Assembly: GCF_012102745.1 (NCBI RefSeq)
Contig: NZ_JAAVSY010000015.1
Location: 1-60,702 of the forward strand
DNA from: Haematospirillum sp. H4485
GTDB taxonomy: Bacteria; Pseudomonadota; Alphaproteobacteria; Rhodospirillales; Rhodospirillaceae
Direction of reading: 5' to 3'
Length of the DNA stretch: 60,702 bases
Part shown: one piece after another, positions 19,011 to 28,294 of the stretch
How the letters are laid out: each line of letters opens with the position of its first letter
Position numbering within the stretch: the stretch's first letter is position 1
Notes under the pieces: generated by a model
Databases searched by the model: none
What the model was told of the DNA's origin: nothing
What the model saw: the letters and a program-made list of their open reading frames with translations, nothing else
Translations under genes and position numbers: made by a program

Positions 19011-19102
19011 CGGCGGGTGGTAGTGTTACATGCTATGTATTAGCAAGAGAATTTTTCTCATCTGTACAAGGGTAATCATAATGGGCACCTTACCTATAAG
19101 AA

Positions 19103-19122
19103 ATCCCGGATTGATCCGGGAT
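19103..19122. terminator. Hairpin after the arginase gene
   Basis: ATCCCGGA (19103-19110) and TCCGGGAT (19115-19122) form an 8-bp stem with a TTGA loop. On the minus strand it lies downstream of arginase and is followed by TTTCTTAT. It is a plausible intrinsic terminator for the ornithine cyclodeaminase-arginase operon. Confidence 0.65.
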
Positions 19123-19153
19123 CTATTTGTTATGTGTCATTGTATGTTCTTGT

Positions 19154-20125
19154 TTATTCTGCTGCAGCCCGTGTTCCGAAGTATTGCTTTCCTGTACGAG
19201 AAACGCGTACCAAGGTGCTTTTGCCGAACAAGCTTTCGACGAGATCCACCGCTAGGTCTGCGGTCATGTTGCGGTGATCAAGGGCAGGATTCAGCTCGAC
19301 AATATCAAGTGATCCCAAGCGCCCTGTATCAGCGATCATTTCCATGCACAAGCGAGCCTCACGGTAGTTGGGGCCGCCACGAACGGTTGTTCCAACGCCG
19401 GGCGCAATGTCGGGATCCAGAAAGTCAACATCAAAGCTGACATGTATATGCGTGTGCTGGTCGATACCGCTCAGGGCTTGTTCCATGACATGGCGCATAC
19501 CCATTTCGCCGATGCAGCGCATGTCAAACACTTCCAGTCCGACACTGCGGACGAAATGTTTTTCTCCGTCATCGACGCTGCGTATCCCGATCTGACGAAC
19601 CTGATCTGGCCGGATTGCCGGTGACTGTCCCCCGATGCCGGTCAGCTCGTCTGGTCCGTAGCCACATAGACAGGCCACCGGCATACCGTGGATGTTGCCT
19701 GTAGGTGTCAGGTCTGCGGTGTTGAAATCGGCGTGAGCATCCAGCCACAGGATACGCAGTTCCTTGCCTGTTTCACGGCAGTGTTTGGCAACAGCACTTA
19801 TTGATCCAATGCCCAGGCAATGATCGCCCCCCAGTACAACCGGCATACGCCCGTCCTGTATTTCCTTGTAGACGGCCTCATGCAGGATCTTGTTCCAGGC
19901 AATCACCTCTTCCAGGTGCCTGAAGCCACCGACAGGAGGAGATCCCGGATTGGGTGGTCCCTGTAGGTTGCCGCAGTCTTTTACATCAACCCCGCACCGT
20001 TCAAGTTTTTCAACAAGTCCGGCCACACGCAGAGCTTCTGGCCCCATGGATGCCCCGCGCACGCCCGCGCCAACATCAGTTGGGGTACCAATCAGGCTGA
20101 CGTCAGGCAAGAAAAGGTGACTCAT
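19154..20125 (-). CDS. rocF: Arginase
   Basis: A 323-residue manganese enzyme of the ureohydrolase family, converting arginine to ornithine and urea. It has the Mn-binding motifs GGDHCLGIGS, WLDAHADFNT and SFDVDFLDPDIAPGVGT, plus the conserved end VELNPALDHRNMTADLAVDLV. The length matches bacterial arginases. It sits 15 bp downstream of ornithine cyclodeaminase on the same strand, so the pair takes arginine through ornithine to proline. The start is the ATG at 20123-20125. Confidence 0.94.
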   Translation of the reverse strand: MSHLFLPDVSLIGTPTDVGAGVRGASMGPEALRVAGLVEKLERCGVDVKDCGNLQGPPNPGSPPVGGFRHLEEVIAWNKILHEAVYKEIQDGRMPVVLGGDHCLGIGSISAVAKHCRETGKELRILWLDAHADFNTADLTPTGNIHGMPVACLCGYGPDELTGIGGQSPAIRPDQVRQIGIRSVDDGEKHFVRSVGLEVFDMRCIGEMGMRHVMEQALSGIDQHTHIHVSFDVDFLDPDIAPGVGTTVRGGPNYREARLCMEMIADTGRLGSLDIVELNPALDHRNMTADLAVDLVESLFGKSTLVRVSRTGKQYFGTRAAAE

Positions 20126-20140
20126 TGGCCGACTCCGATT

Positions 20141-21223
20141 TCAATATGCCACAACGTCACGCAATGGATGGGTTTGACCAGCACTTTTTTCATATGCAAA
20201 ACCAAAAAGATTTCGTGGATTTTCAAGAGCAGGAACAAGCGAGATAGACTCACACAGATCCAGGGTGGTTGCGACGTCACGCATGAAGCGCAATGCCGAG
20301 AAATCTTCAAGCGCAAAACCAACGGAGTCGAAAATGGTTACATCGTCGGGTGATTGCCGACCGAGCGCGTGACCCGCCAGAACCCGCCATATTTCCGTCA
20401 CCGGAAAGTCCGGTGGCATCTGCTGCACATCACCTTCAATACGGGACTGGGGTTCATACTCCACAAAAACACGAGCATTTCTCAGGACATCGCAGTGCAG
20501 TTCCGTTTTTCCCGGGCAGTCACCGCCAACACCATTGATGTGCATGCCGGGCTCAATCATATCGGGCGCTATGATTGTGGCTTTTGTTTTGTCGGCTGTA
20601 ACCGTTGTTACGATATCTGTGCCCCGTACAGCATCATGTGTAGATGAAAATGCCTGACTCTCAAGGCCAAGCTGCTCCAGATTGCGTTGCAGTTTGGCCG
20701 TTGCATATGGATCAATATCGTACAGATGAAAACATTTCACCCCCAGAAGGTGGCTGAAAGCCAAAGCCTGAAACTCGCTCTGGGCGCCGTTGCCGATCAG
20801 GGCCATGCTTTTGGGTTCTGGCTTTGCCAATGCTTTTGCGGCAACAGCTGACATGGCTGCCGTGCGCATGGCCGTCGTCAACGTCAGTTCGCTCAGCAGC
20901 TCCGGGGCTCCGGTTTCCACATCGGACAGGACGCCAAAAGCCATAACCGTTGAAAGCCCGAAACGGCTGTTCCGGGGATGCCCATTAACGTATTTGAAGG
21001 TGTAGGTTTCCTTGTCGGCAATTGGCATCAGCTCAATGACGCCATCATCGGAGTGGCTGGCAACCCGGGCGGTCTTGTCAAAGTCCTCCCACCGCAGAAA
21101 GTCTTCGTTGATGTACTGTGCAATCCCTTCTATGCACGCTGCCGCCCCCTTCTTTTTCATGATGGCGGCCACACCCTCGACGCTTAGGAACAGTGTGCGG
21201 GCGGGGGTGATATTTTTCAGCAT
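20141..21223 (-). CDS. Ornithine cyclodeaminase
   Basis: A 360-residue member of the ornithine cyclodeaminase/mu-crystallin family. It converts ornithine directly to proline and ammonia with bound NAD. Visible features are the substrate region FKYVNGHPRNSRFGLSTVMAFG, LTTAMRTAAMSAVAAKALA, the Rossmann motif LIGNGAQSEFQALAF, and VGGDCPGKTELH, typical of the longer ornithine-specific branch. Start: ATG at 21221-21223, preceded by TTGGAGA; the in-frame ATG at 21256 adds residues that are not conserved. It is first in an operon with arginase. Regulation is not visible. Confidence 0.92.
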   Translation of the reverse strand: MLKNITPARTLFLSVEGVAAIMKKKGAAACIEGIAQYINEDFLRWEDFDKTARVASHSDDGVIELMPIADKETYTFKYVNGHPRNSRFGLSTVMAFGVLSDVETGAPELLSELTLTTAMRTAAMSAVAAKALAKPEPKSMALIGNGAQSEFQALAFSHLLGVKCFHLYDIDPYATAKLQRNLEQLGLESQAFSSTHDAVRGTDIVTTVTADKTKATIIAPDMIEPGMHINGVGGDCPGKTELHCDVLRNARVFVEYEPQSRIEGDVQQMPPDFPVTEIWRVLAGHALGRQSPDDVTIFDSVGFALEDFSALRFMRDVATTLDLCESISLVPALENPRNLFGFAYEKSAGQTHPLRDVVAY

Positions 21224-21403
21224 GCATAAGTCTCCAAGGAACCACGATGCTTTCATTGTGGACCAAGGAGGTGTCAGAAAGAACGGTCAAGTTTGTCAGT
21301 ATTCTTCCTGTTTTTGCTCATTATGTAAGTCTGATAAAGCAGATTGTTCTTTTGTTCAGTGCACAATGGATCTTTCGGGGGCCCTTCCCTGCCGTTTTGT
21401 TTG

Positions 21404-21823
21404 TCAAGGAAAGCCATCATTAACCCCATCAACAAAGAGTTCCCCGCGCATGATGCTGTTGCGGATTGTTTCCAGCCCCTGTTCAGCCTCGGCAAGGGCG
21501 CTCCGCAAATGTCCAAGCTCGTCGTGTTGCCCCGGGCGGGGTGCCCCCCGTGCTTTTCCTGAATCCAGAACAGCAGACAGGTAGCGAGCCTTCAGATCAG
21601 CCGCCCGGTGTACCAAGGCGTCAATTTCTTCAGGGCGTACAACCCCGATCAGGGAGGCTATACGTTGACGGTTGGCATCGTGGCACTGTTCGCCGACGGT
21701 TCTGGCAAACAACTTTGCGCTTATGGGAGATCGATCATGATGTCTTGCAAAGTCAAAAGCGGGGCGTGTCTTGTTTGTGGTAAAGGAGGTTTCAGGCAGG
21801 TCGGCAACGTTTAGAAAGGGCAT
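21404..21823 (-). CDS. Hypothetical protein upstream of parA
   Basis: A 139-residue soluble, mainly helical protein that I do not recognise. The central part (PEEIDALVHRAADLKARYLSAV) and the C-terminal half (LGHLRSALAEAEQGLETIRN) look like helical pairs. No signal peptide or membrane segment is seen. The chosen ATG at 21821-21823 has GGGAG 7 nt upstream; a GTG at 21925 would give 173 residues. It is divergent from the parA-like gene, with about 250 bp between starts. It may share regulation with that gene, but no function can be inferred. Confidence 0.5.
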   Translation of the reverse strand: MPFLNVADLPETSFTTNKTRPAFDFARHHDRSPISAKLFARTVGEQCHDANRQRIASLIGVVRPEEIDALVHRAADLKARYLSAVLDSGKARGAPRPGQHDELGHLRSALAEAEQGLETIRNSIMRGELFVDGVNDGFP

Positions 21824-22044
21824 GGCAGGCTCCCGGTCCCTGAGGCACGTTCTTTCCCCAAGCACGTCTTGTGCCAAATCTTTTGTCTGCGCCAGTGGGG
21901 ATGAGGCATCGGACCCGGTCGGCACATTTTGCCTGGCGCCCTTGCTGTTCCGGTGAAAGTTGCCGCCTGTTGTGAACGGGCAACCTGCCAGCCACTGTAT
22001 TTTTTCTAAATTGATGGTTGCCAGTCTTTATCTGGCCAGACATA

Positions 22045-22060
22045 TTGATGAAAACATCAA
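22045..22060. promoter_or_regulatory. Inverted repeat just upstream of the HTH-ParA start
   Basis: TTGATG (22045-22050) and CATCAA (22055-22060) flank AAAA, 15 bp before the chosen ATG. A second 10-bp palindrome, TCTGGCCAGA, is at 22031-22040. Since the protein itself has an HTH domain, autoregulation at these sites is plausible. The 6-bp spacing inside TTGAT-N6-ATCAA does not fit an FNR box. Confidence 0.45.
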
Positions 22061-22074
22061 CCCCGGGGGATCTT

Positions 22075-23118
22075 ATGGACCTCAGTGCCGATGTCCTGCG
22101 CGATATTCGTAAACGTAGAGGACAAACCCAGGCCGAGTTTGCGGCCTTCCTGAACAAGGAGCTGAGCCGCAATTATTCCCCGCCGATGATCAGTCGGTGG
22201 GAGCAGGGAAAGGAACCGGTTCCCTCCATCGTGCGCTTGTTTCTGGTTGGCAGCTCTGCAACGGTACAGGAACCGGTGTGCGAGCAGCCTCTGGTGTTGG
22301 CCTTGGCCAACCAGAAGGGTGGCGTTGCCAAGACAACAAGCTCCATCAATATCGCGTGGGCTTTGGCTCGTGCCGGTCATGCAACGCTGTTGGTTGATTT
22401 TGATCATCAGAGCAATGCTACGGCGGGCTTGGGGCTGAATAACTATGAACTGGATGCATCGGGGCGGACCATTGCATCCGTGATGCTGGATAACCTTCCG
22501 GTCAGTGATGCCTTGGTGCGTGTGCGTGATGATATTCCGCTCTTCCTTTTGCCCGGTGGGTCCCGTTTGGCCGAGGCTGATCTTGTTCTGACCCGTGAAA
22601 TTGGTGGTGAATGGGTTCTGAAGGAAACACTGGCCCCGCTTGCCGGTCGTTTTTCCTTCATTGTGATTGACTGTGGTCCCCATTTGGGCCCCACAACCGT
22701 CAACGCCCTGACCGCTGCTGACTACGTTTTGATACCGTCAGACCCAACGCCATGGTCCACGCGTGGGATTCCCCTGATTCTCAGGGCCATAGACCGTATC
22801 CGCCGGCGCATCCGTCCGGGACTTGAAATTCTTGGGATCCTGCCGACACGGGTTGACCCCCGTCTTGTTCAGGATCGGGAGACCATGCAAGAGCTGCATG
22901 ACATCTTTGGTTCGGCTGTTCCGATCCTTGATCCGGTTATCAGTACCACATACTACAATCACGCTGCTGCTGCCGGGCAACCGATTCTGGAGTTATATCC
23001 CGGTGCACGTGGCGTGTCTGTTTATGCGGATCTGGCGGAGAAACTGATTGCGTTGGCAGCGGCCCGTCATGTTTCCATACCGTCTGTTCCGGTTCATCCT
23101 GTTCCTGCGGAGACCTGA
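22075..23118 (+). CDS. ParA-family ATPase with N-terminal XRE-type HTH
   Basis: A 347-residue partition-type ATPase. Residues 1-65 are a Cro/C1-type helix-turn-helix (VLRDIRKRRGQTQAEFAAFL followed by PPMISRWEQGKEPVP). The deviant Walker A motif NQKGGVAKTTSSINIAWALA is near residues 79-98. Walker A' (LLVDFDHQSNAT) and Walker B (FIVIDCGPHLG) follow. The DNA-binding N-terminus resembles P1/RepA-type plasmid ParA rather than the short ParA beside chromosomal origins. ATG at 22075 has GGGGGA 5 nt upstream; an in-frame ATG at 22048 exists. The parB-like gene follows after 4 bp. Together they form a partition cassette of plasmid, phage or chromid type. Confidence 0.88.
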   Translation: MDLSADVLRDIRKRRGQTQAEFAAFLNKELSRNYSPPMISRWEQGKEPVPSIVRLFLVGSSATVQEPVCEQPLVLALANQKGGVAKTTSSINIAWALARAGHATLLVDFDHQSNATAGLGLNNYELDASGRTIASVMLDNLPVSDALVRVRDDIPLFLLPGGSRLAEADLVLTREIGGEWVLKETLAPLAGRFSFIVIDCGPHLGPTTVNALTAADYVLIPSDPTPWSTRGIPLILRAIDRIRRRIRPGLEILGILPTRVDPRLVQDRETMQELHDIFGSAVPILDPVISTTYYNHAAAAGQPILELYPGARGVSVYADLAEKLIALAAARHVSIPSVPVHPVPAET

Positions 23119-23122
23119 GTCC

Positions 23123-24019
23123 ATGTCGCGCAAGATGCCGCCCCGTACAACAACGGGTCACGTTTCGTCCTTGATGACGTCATTCTTTTCCGGGGAAAGC
23201 AGGGTCAGTACCCTTGCCCTGACGTCCATCGTTCCCAACCCGGATCAGCCGCGGTCGTTTTTTGATGATGATGATCTGGCAGCGCTGGCCTCTTCCATCC
23301 ATCGTCTTGGGTTGCTGCAGCCGGTACTGGTTTCGGCGCTTGGTCCAGACGGGAAACATATCCTGTATGCGGGGGAACGTCGGTGGCGGGCCTGTCGTCT
23401 GCTGGGGCATCACGAAATCAAGGCCATCATTATTTCCGGAGATCCGGCGGAAATAGCGTTGGTCGAAAATGTTGTCCGTGTTGATCTGGATATGGTGGAG
23501 TTGGCCCGTGGCTGCGAGCGGTTGATGAACCGGCATAGCTATACCCAAGGGCAGGTTGCCGAGATCCTCGGTCGTTCACAGTCCGAGATCAGTCGCACCC
23601 TGAACATCCTCTCTTTGCCGGAGGATATTCTGCAGGCGGTGCCCTCGGTCTCGAACAGAATCAGCAAAAGCACTTTGTTTGCGCTTGCTGACCTTGGGGA
23701 TGAACAGGCCGCGCGTGTTGCTTGGGGCAAGATTGTTACGACAGGAATGACGGTCAGTGAACTTCGGGCGTTGAAAACCGACCTGAATACTCCGTCTGCA
23801 AAGCCGGAGCAAAAGAGCGTCAGGGAAGTCGCTACAGCTTCGGCAACCAAGGTTTTGCTTCCGGCATTGAAGCAGATTGCCCGACTTCAGGCTAGCCCCG
23901 GATCCCTTGATTGCGAGGATATCCAGCGCTTGCATGCCCTGCGTGATGCTCTGGATCAGCTTCTGGGCACTCTTCCTGACCCAGCTGGGCATGAATCGCC
24001 CCTATGCGATATCGCATAA
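23123..24019 (+). CDS. ParB-family partition/nucleoid-occlusion protein
   Basis: A 298-residue ParB/Spo0J-like protein. The conserved N-terminal CTPase/DNA-loading part has IVPNPDQPRSFFDDDDLAALASSI, LLQPVLV, YAGERRWRACRLLGH (box II arginine patch) and VENVVRVDLDMVELARGCERL. The HTH is YTQGQVAEILGRSQSEISRTLNIL. The C-terminal dimerisation part is short. ATG at 23123 follows GGAG. Its stop codon lies inside the 16-bp palindrome at 24003-24018, which also occurs at 37395-37410. That makes the palindrome a candidate parS site, but this is inference. Confidence 0.88.
   Translation: MSRKMPPRTTTGHVSSLMTSFFSGESRVSTLALTSIVPNPDQPRSFFDDDDLAALASSIHRLGLLQPVLVSALGPDGKHILYAGERRWRACRLLGHHEIKAIIISGDPAEIALVENVVRVDLDMVELARGCERLMNRHSYTQGQVAEILGRSQSEISRTLNILSLPEDILQAVPSVSNRISKSTLFALADLGDEQAARVAWGKIVTTGMTVSELRALKTDLNTPSAKPEQKSVREVATASATKVLLPALKQIARLQASPGSLDCEDIQRLHALRDALDQLLGTLPDPAGHESPLCDIA
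24003..24018. promoter_or_regulatory. Candidate parS/operator palindrome, copy 1
   Basis: TATGCGATATCGCATA is a perfect 16-bp palindrome covering the last codons and stop of the parB-like gene. The same 16 bp recur once more, at 37395-37410, and nowhere else that I could find in the window. Confidence 0.6.
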
Positions 24020-24115
24020 GATGGTGCTGTCAGGCATTGTCCTATTGCAAGGATTGAAAGTTGTGGTAGCGACATGTATTTTCTATTTATGTGGTCGCAG
24101 ATCTTTCATGCCTAA

Positions 24116-24502
<387 letters not shown>

Positions 24503-24576
24503 GTGATGTGTGGTTTTGTGTGGCATACGCAATGGGACCGAGGGACGGTAACCATTCAGGACAAGGAAAAGTATTC

Positions 24577-25986
24577 ATGTCTGATACCGCTACATTCTTC
24601 GAAAAAATCAAGGAAAATGACGTCAAATATGTTGATTTCCGTTTTACGGATCCCCGTGGCAAATGGCAGCACACAGCCCAGCATGTCAAGACCGTGACGG
24701 ATGATCTGCTGGCCGACGGTATTATGTTTGATGGGTCATCGATTGCTGGCTGGAAGGAAATTAACGAGTCCGACATGATTCTGATGCCGGATATCTCGAC
24801 GGCCATTATGGATCCCTTTACGGCCCAACCGCAGCTTGTTGTGTTTTGCGACGTTGTGGATCCTGCAACAGGTCAGTCTTATGATCGCTGTCCCCGCGGT
24901 ATGGCACGCCGCGGTCTTGCCTATGCGCAAAGCACCGGCATTGCTGATATGGCCTATTTTGGCCCCGAGGCAGAGTTTTTTGTTTTTGATGATGTCCGTT
25001 ATACGGTGGATATGAACAAGGTGTCCTTCGAGCTTGATGCCGGCGACGCCCCCTGGGCTAGTGGCAAGGAGTTTGATCAGGGGAACTGGGCACATCGTCC
25101 TGGTATCAAGGGAGGATACTTTCCAGTTCCTCCCGTTGACAGCGGTGTTGATCTGCGTGCCGAGATGACCTCAACCCTTCTGGATATGGGGGTTGATGTC
25201 GAGAAGCATCATCACGAGGTTGCCTCGTCACAGCACGAACTGGGGTTCCGGTTTGGTACTTTGTTGCAGTCGGCGGACTGGATGCAGATATACAAGTACG
25301 TTGTGCACATGGTCGCCCACTCGTACGGCAAGACCGCCACGTTCATGCCCAAGCCTTTGGCTGGGGACAACGGGTCTGGCATGCATGTCCATCAGTCCTT
25401 GTGGAAGGATGGCAAGCCGTTGTTTGCAGGATCCGGGTACGCAGACCTGTCTGACATGGCACTTTACTATATTGGTGGCATTATCAAGCATGCCAAGGCG
25501 CTCAATGCGTTCACAAATCCGTCCACCAATTCTTACAAGCGCCTGATTCCGGGATTTGAGGCGCCGGTTCTTCTGGCTTATTCTTCGCGGAACCGGTCTG
25601 CATCCTGTCGTATTCCCTATGTTTCCAATCCCAAAGGGAAACGGGTAGAGGTACGTTTTCCTGATCCGACGGCTAATCCCTATCTGGCTTACACAGCGAT
25701 GATGATGGCGGGCTTGGATGGGATCCAGAACAAGATTCATCCTGGCGATCCTATGGACAAAAACCTGTACGATTTGCCGCCAGAAGAACTGTCACAGGTT
25801 CCCACAGTATGTGGTTCCCTGCGGGAGGCTCTGGATGCCCTGAAGGCGGATCGGGATTTCCTGATGAAGGGTGATGTATTTACACCCGGTTTTCTTGATG
25901 CCTATACCGATCTCAAATTCCAGGAAGTTCATGCGTTTGAACACACCCCTCATCCGATTGAGTATCAGATGTATTACAGCGCCTGA
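24577..25986 (+). CDS. glnA: Glutamine synthetase type I
   Basis: A 469-residue GSI enzyme making glutamine from glutamate, ammonia and ATP. It has [16 protein letters not shown], the [11 protein letters not shown] metal site, [16 protein letters not shown], and the ATP-binding [29 protein letters not shown] and the adenylylation loop NLYDLPPEE (Tyr near residue 398) are also present, so it is the regulated GSI-beta type. Start: ATG at 24577 with AAGGAAAA upstream. Co-transcription with glnB is likely. A hairpin terminator follows. Confidence 0.97.
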   Translation: MSDTATFFEKIKENDVKYVDFRFTDPRGKWQHTAQHVKTVTDDLLADGIMFDGSSIAGWKEINESDMILMPDISTAIMDPFTAQPQLVVFCDVVDPATGQSYDRCPRGMARRGLAYAQSTGIADMAYFGPEAEFFVFDDVRYTVDMNKVSFELDAGDAPWASGKEFDQGNWAHRPGIKGGYFPVPPVDSGVDLRAEMTSTLLDMGVDVEKHHHEVASSQHELGFRFGTLLQSADWMQIYKYVVHMVAHSYGKTATFMPKPLAGDNGSGMHVHQSLWKDGKPLFAGSGYADLSDMALYYIGGIIKHAKALNAFTNPSTNSYKRLIPGFEAPVLLAYSSRNRSASCRIPYVSNPKGKRVEVRFPDPTANPYLAYTAMMMAGLDGIQNKIHPGDPMDKNLYDLPPEELSQVPTVCGSLREALDALKADRDFLMKGDVFTPGFLDAYTDLKFQEVHAFEHTPHPIEYQMYYSA

Positions 25987-26007
25987 TGGTGTGTGACGGT
26001 ATCGTTG

Positions 26008-26047
26008 GCCCCTGCCCTTTATCAGGCGGGGGCTTTACGTTTTTTAC
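26008..26047 (+). terminator. Terminator after glnA
   Basis: GCCCCTGCC (26008-26016) and GGCGGGGGC (26025-26033) form a near-perfect stem followed by TTTACGTTTTTTA. It overlaps the 3' end of the convergent wecB gene. Confidence 0.75.
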
Positions 26048-27170
26048 CCGGTGGTTTCCAGTTTTTTATGGTGTGGCAAATCCGCTCGCATGCTTTGCCA
26101 TCACCAAACGGGTTGTTTCCTGCAGGTTGGTGTGCTGTGGGGGATGACGCATCAAGAATCTCGGAGGCAGCCTCTACAATGGACTCTGTTCGGGTTCCGA
26201 CCAAGCGAATGGCTCCGCTGTCCAAGGCTTCTGGTCTTTCTGTCAGGTCCCGCAGGACCAGGACTGGGGTTCCTACAGATGGCGCTTCTTCCTGTATGCC
26301 GCCTGAATCCGTCAGGATGACGGCGGCGCGACGCATCAGCAAGACGAAGGGAAGATAGTCCAGAGGATGGGTCAGGATGATAAAGGGGTGACTGGCCAGA
26401 AAGGCTTTCATCCTCATGCCGACTTCTGGATTGGGGTGCAGGGGGAAGACGATACACACGTCGGGGCGGTTTGCCAGTGTGTGTAATGCTTGGCTGATCC
26501 GTGCCAAGGGGGGGCCGAAGTTTTCCCGGCGATGGGTTGTAACCAGAATAATCCGGCGGTCGTCGGGTAGGCGCGGCAATGTTGCTACAATGCGCGCTGT
26601 CAGAGCGGCATCACTGTCGAGTTTGTGGCAAACCCATAACAGGGCATCAACCACAGTGTTTCCTGTCACGGTGATCGTATCATCGGTTCGCCCCTCATTC
26701 AGCAGGTTTGTTCTGGCCTGCTCTGTCGGTGCAAACATGAGATCTGCCAGTTGATCTATGGCGATACGGTTCATCTCCTCCGGCCAGGGGCTGCGGAGAT
26801 TATGGCTGCGAAGCCCGGCCTCGACGTGTCCGACGGGTACGCCACTGTAAAAAGCAGCCTCGGCGGCAGCCAATGCACTGGTTGTATCACCATGCACCAG
26901 AACAAGATCCGGACGGTTTTGCTCAATCATGGCCTCCATCTGGTCCAGAATGCCGGCATGCAGATGAGCCAGCCCTTGGCGTGAGCGCGCCAATGACATG
27001 TTGTGGTGAACGGGAACCTCGAAGAAATCCAGTATTGGGGGCACCAAGTCCGGATGCTGCCCTGTTACAGCAACCCGGCAGGATAATGCCTTGTCACGCG
27101 ACAGTACTCTGGCAAGCGGGGCCATTTTGATCGCTTCAGGACGTGTTCCGATGACAACAAGTGTTTTCAT
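26022..27170 (-). CDS. wecB: UDP-N-acetylglucosamine 2-epimerase (non-hydrolysing)
   Basis: A 382-residue epimerase interconverting UDP-GlcNAc and UDP-ManNAc. Family marks are VVIGTRPEAIKMAPLARVL at the start, TGQHPDLVPPILDFF, VLVHGDTTSALAAAEAAFY, VGHVEAGLRSHNLRSPWPEEMNR, TVVDALLWV, TTHRRENFG and DSGGIQEEAPSVGTPVLVLRD. The length is standard. It is the last gene of the nfrB-nfrA-DUF4434-wecB cluster, 6 nt after the preceding stop, so it probably supplies UDP-ManNAc to that system. No wecC is next to it. Confidence 0.95.
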   Translation of the reverse strand: MKTLVVIGTRPEAIKMAPLARVLSRDKALSCRVAVTGQHPDLVPPILDFFEVPVHHNMSLARSRQGLAHLHAGILDQMEAMIEQNRPDLVLVHGDTTSALAAAEAAFYSGVPVGHVEAGLRSHNLRSPWPEEMNRIAIDQLADLMFAPTEQARTNLLNEGRTDDTITVTGNTVVDALLWVCHKLDSDAALTARIVATLPRLPDDRRIILVTTHRRENFGPPLARISQALHTLANRPDVCIVFPLHPNPEVGMRMKAFLASHPFIILTHPLDYLPFVLLMRRAAVILTDSGGIQEEAPSVGTPVLVLRDLTERPEALDSGAIRLVGTRTESIVEAASEILDASSPTAHQPAGNNPFGDGKACERICHTIKNWKPPGKKRKAPA

Positions 27171-27176
27171 GCAGAC

Positions 27177-28292
27177 TCATCTGCTGTTCACACCCTGTAC
27201 GCCGGGCAGGCTGGTCATGCATTGCTGTGCGACCTTGGCCTGAAGATCGTATAGCGCCCTGGCGCGTCGGTCACGATCTGCCGTTGATATGTTCCCGGAT
27301 TGACTCATTTCTCCCGCTACGGATGGTAGAAGATACTCCGGTGCGCTGAACAGGACGGGCCTTGCCATGGTCGCTCCCATGGCAAGGCGCAGCCTTTCGT
27401 GCATTTCTGTCGTGGAAGCCGGAATACCAGAAAACTGACTTCCATCCTGACTTTGCGACTGTACGGAAAAGGCCTCCACAACCATATGGACCCGTTGGCC
27501 CAGTTTTTTGGCCAAGGCGTCGCGGTAAAGGGTGCTTTCCTGCACGCTGAGTTTGCCGGCCCCGATGCTGTCCTGAAACAAAAGGCGGTCGATGCGGCCT
27601 TTTGTCAGGACCGTATCCCAGAATTCAGCCAGCACAGATGGGCTGGTTCGACCATTTGAAAACCCCGATATGGCTACGGGTACAGGGTGCTCTGCCAGTG
27701 AGGACAGGAGCTCGGTAACCTTGGCCAAGTGTTCCGTCAGTAAAGCCAGTCGCGTTGTGTCCTGCCAATGCAGGTCGTCAAGTTCATCCGTAATATACCA
27801 GCCCCGCAGAGCTGGACTGGTTGCAATCAGTTTCCCCAGATCTGGCAGAAGAGCTTCCAGAGCCAGTTCCCGACGCAGGAAGTAGACCCGCAGCAGATCC
27901 GGATTTCGCTCGTGAACCTGAAAGAAGGACGGATCAAGATCCAGGCCTATCCACAGGCCAATTCCGTTTCTTTCGGCCATGGCCAGCAGACCCGGCAAGG
28001 GCGGGTTTGGTAGCGGACTGATATGTCTCGCATACATTTCTTTCCCGACGGCGGCTGACAGGGGAAACAAGGCAATGCTGTTCAGGATGGACCACTGTAC
28101 GTAGATGGTCTGAATACCGATCCGTTTCAGTGACCGCCCGATGGTATCCCAGTCTTCTGGGCTACGGTTACCGTGGATGGCCAGTGGCTGGTAGAAGGTG
28201 GCATCCGGGGCCCCCGCTAGTCCGCAGACAGCATGGGCAGGGCCTGTCCCCAAGACCATCCATAGCACAAAGATGACAAGGCGCTTACGCAT
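27177..28292 (-). CDS. DUF4434 (YbcH-like) secreted protein
   Basis: A 371-residue protein with a cleavable signal peptide (IFVLWMVLGTGPAHA). It resembles DUF4434, a TIM-barrel/glycosidase-like domain also found in E. coli YbcH, which is encoded beside nfrBA. Typical segments are ATFYQPLAIHGNRSPEDWDT, LKRIGIQTIYVQWSIL and, further on, GWYITDELDDLHW. Acidic residues in WYITDELDD and IDRLLFQDSIG could be catalytic. A periplasmic role in processing the exported polysaccharide is likely but inferred. It starts 2 nt after the nfrA stop and is followed by wecB. Confidence 0.8.
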   Translation of the reverse strand: MRKRLVIFVLWMVLGTGPAHAVCGLAGAPDATFYQPLAIHGNRSPEDWDTIGRSLKRIGIQTIYVQWSILNSIALFPLSAAVGKEMYARHISPLPNPPLPGLLAMAERNGIGLWIGLDLDPSFFQVHERNPDLLRVYFLRRELALEALLPDLGKLIATSPALRGWYITDELDDLHWQDTTRLALLTEHLAKVTELLSSLAEHPVPVAISGFSNGRTSPSVLAEFWDTVLTKGRIDRLLFQDSIGAGKLSVQESTLYRDALAKKLGQRVHMVVEAFSVQSQSQDGSQFSGIPASTTEMHERLRLAMGATMARPVLFSAPEYLLPSVAGEMSQSGNISTADRDRRARALYDLQAKVAQQCMTSLPGVQGVNSR

Positions 28293-28294
28293 CT

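Noticed and set aside
19030-19440. Plus-strand open frame opposite the arginase 3' end
   Set aside because: It overlaps conserved arginase codons and has no family resemblance or ribosome site.
22045-22060. FNR/FixK box
   Set aside because: The TTGAT and ATCAA halves are separated by 6 nt rather than 4.
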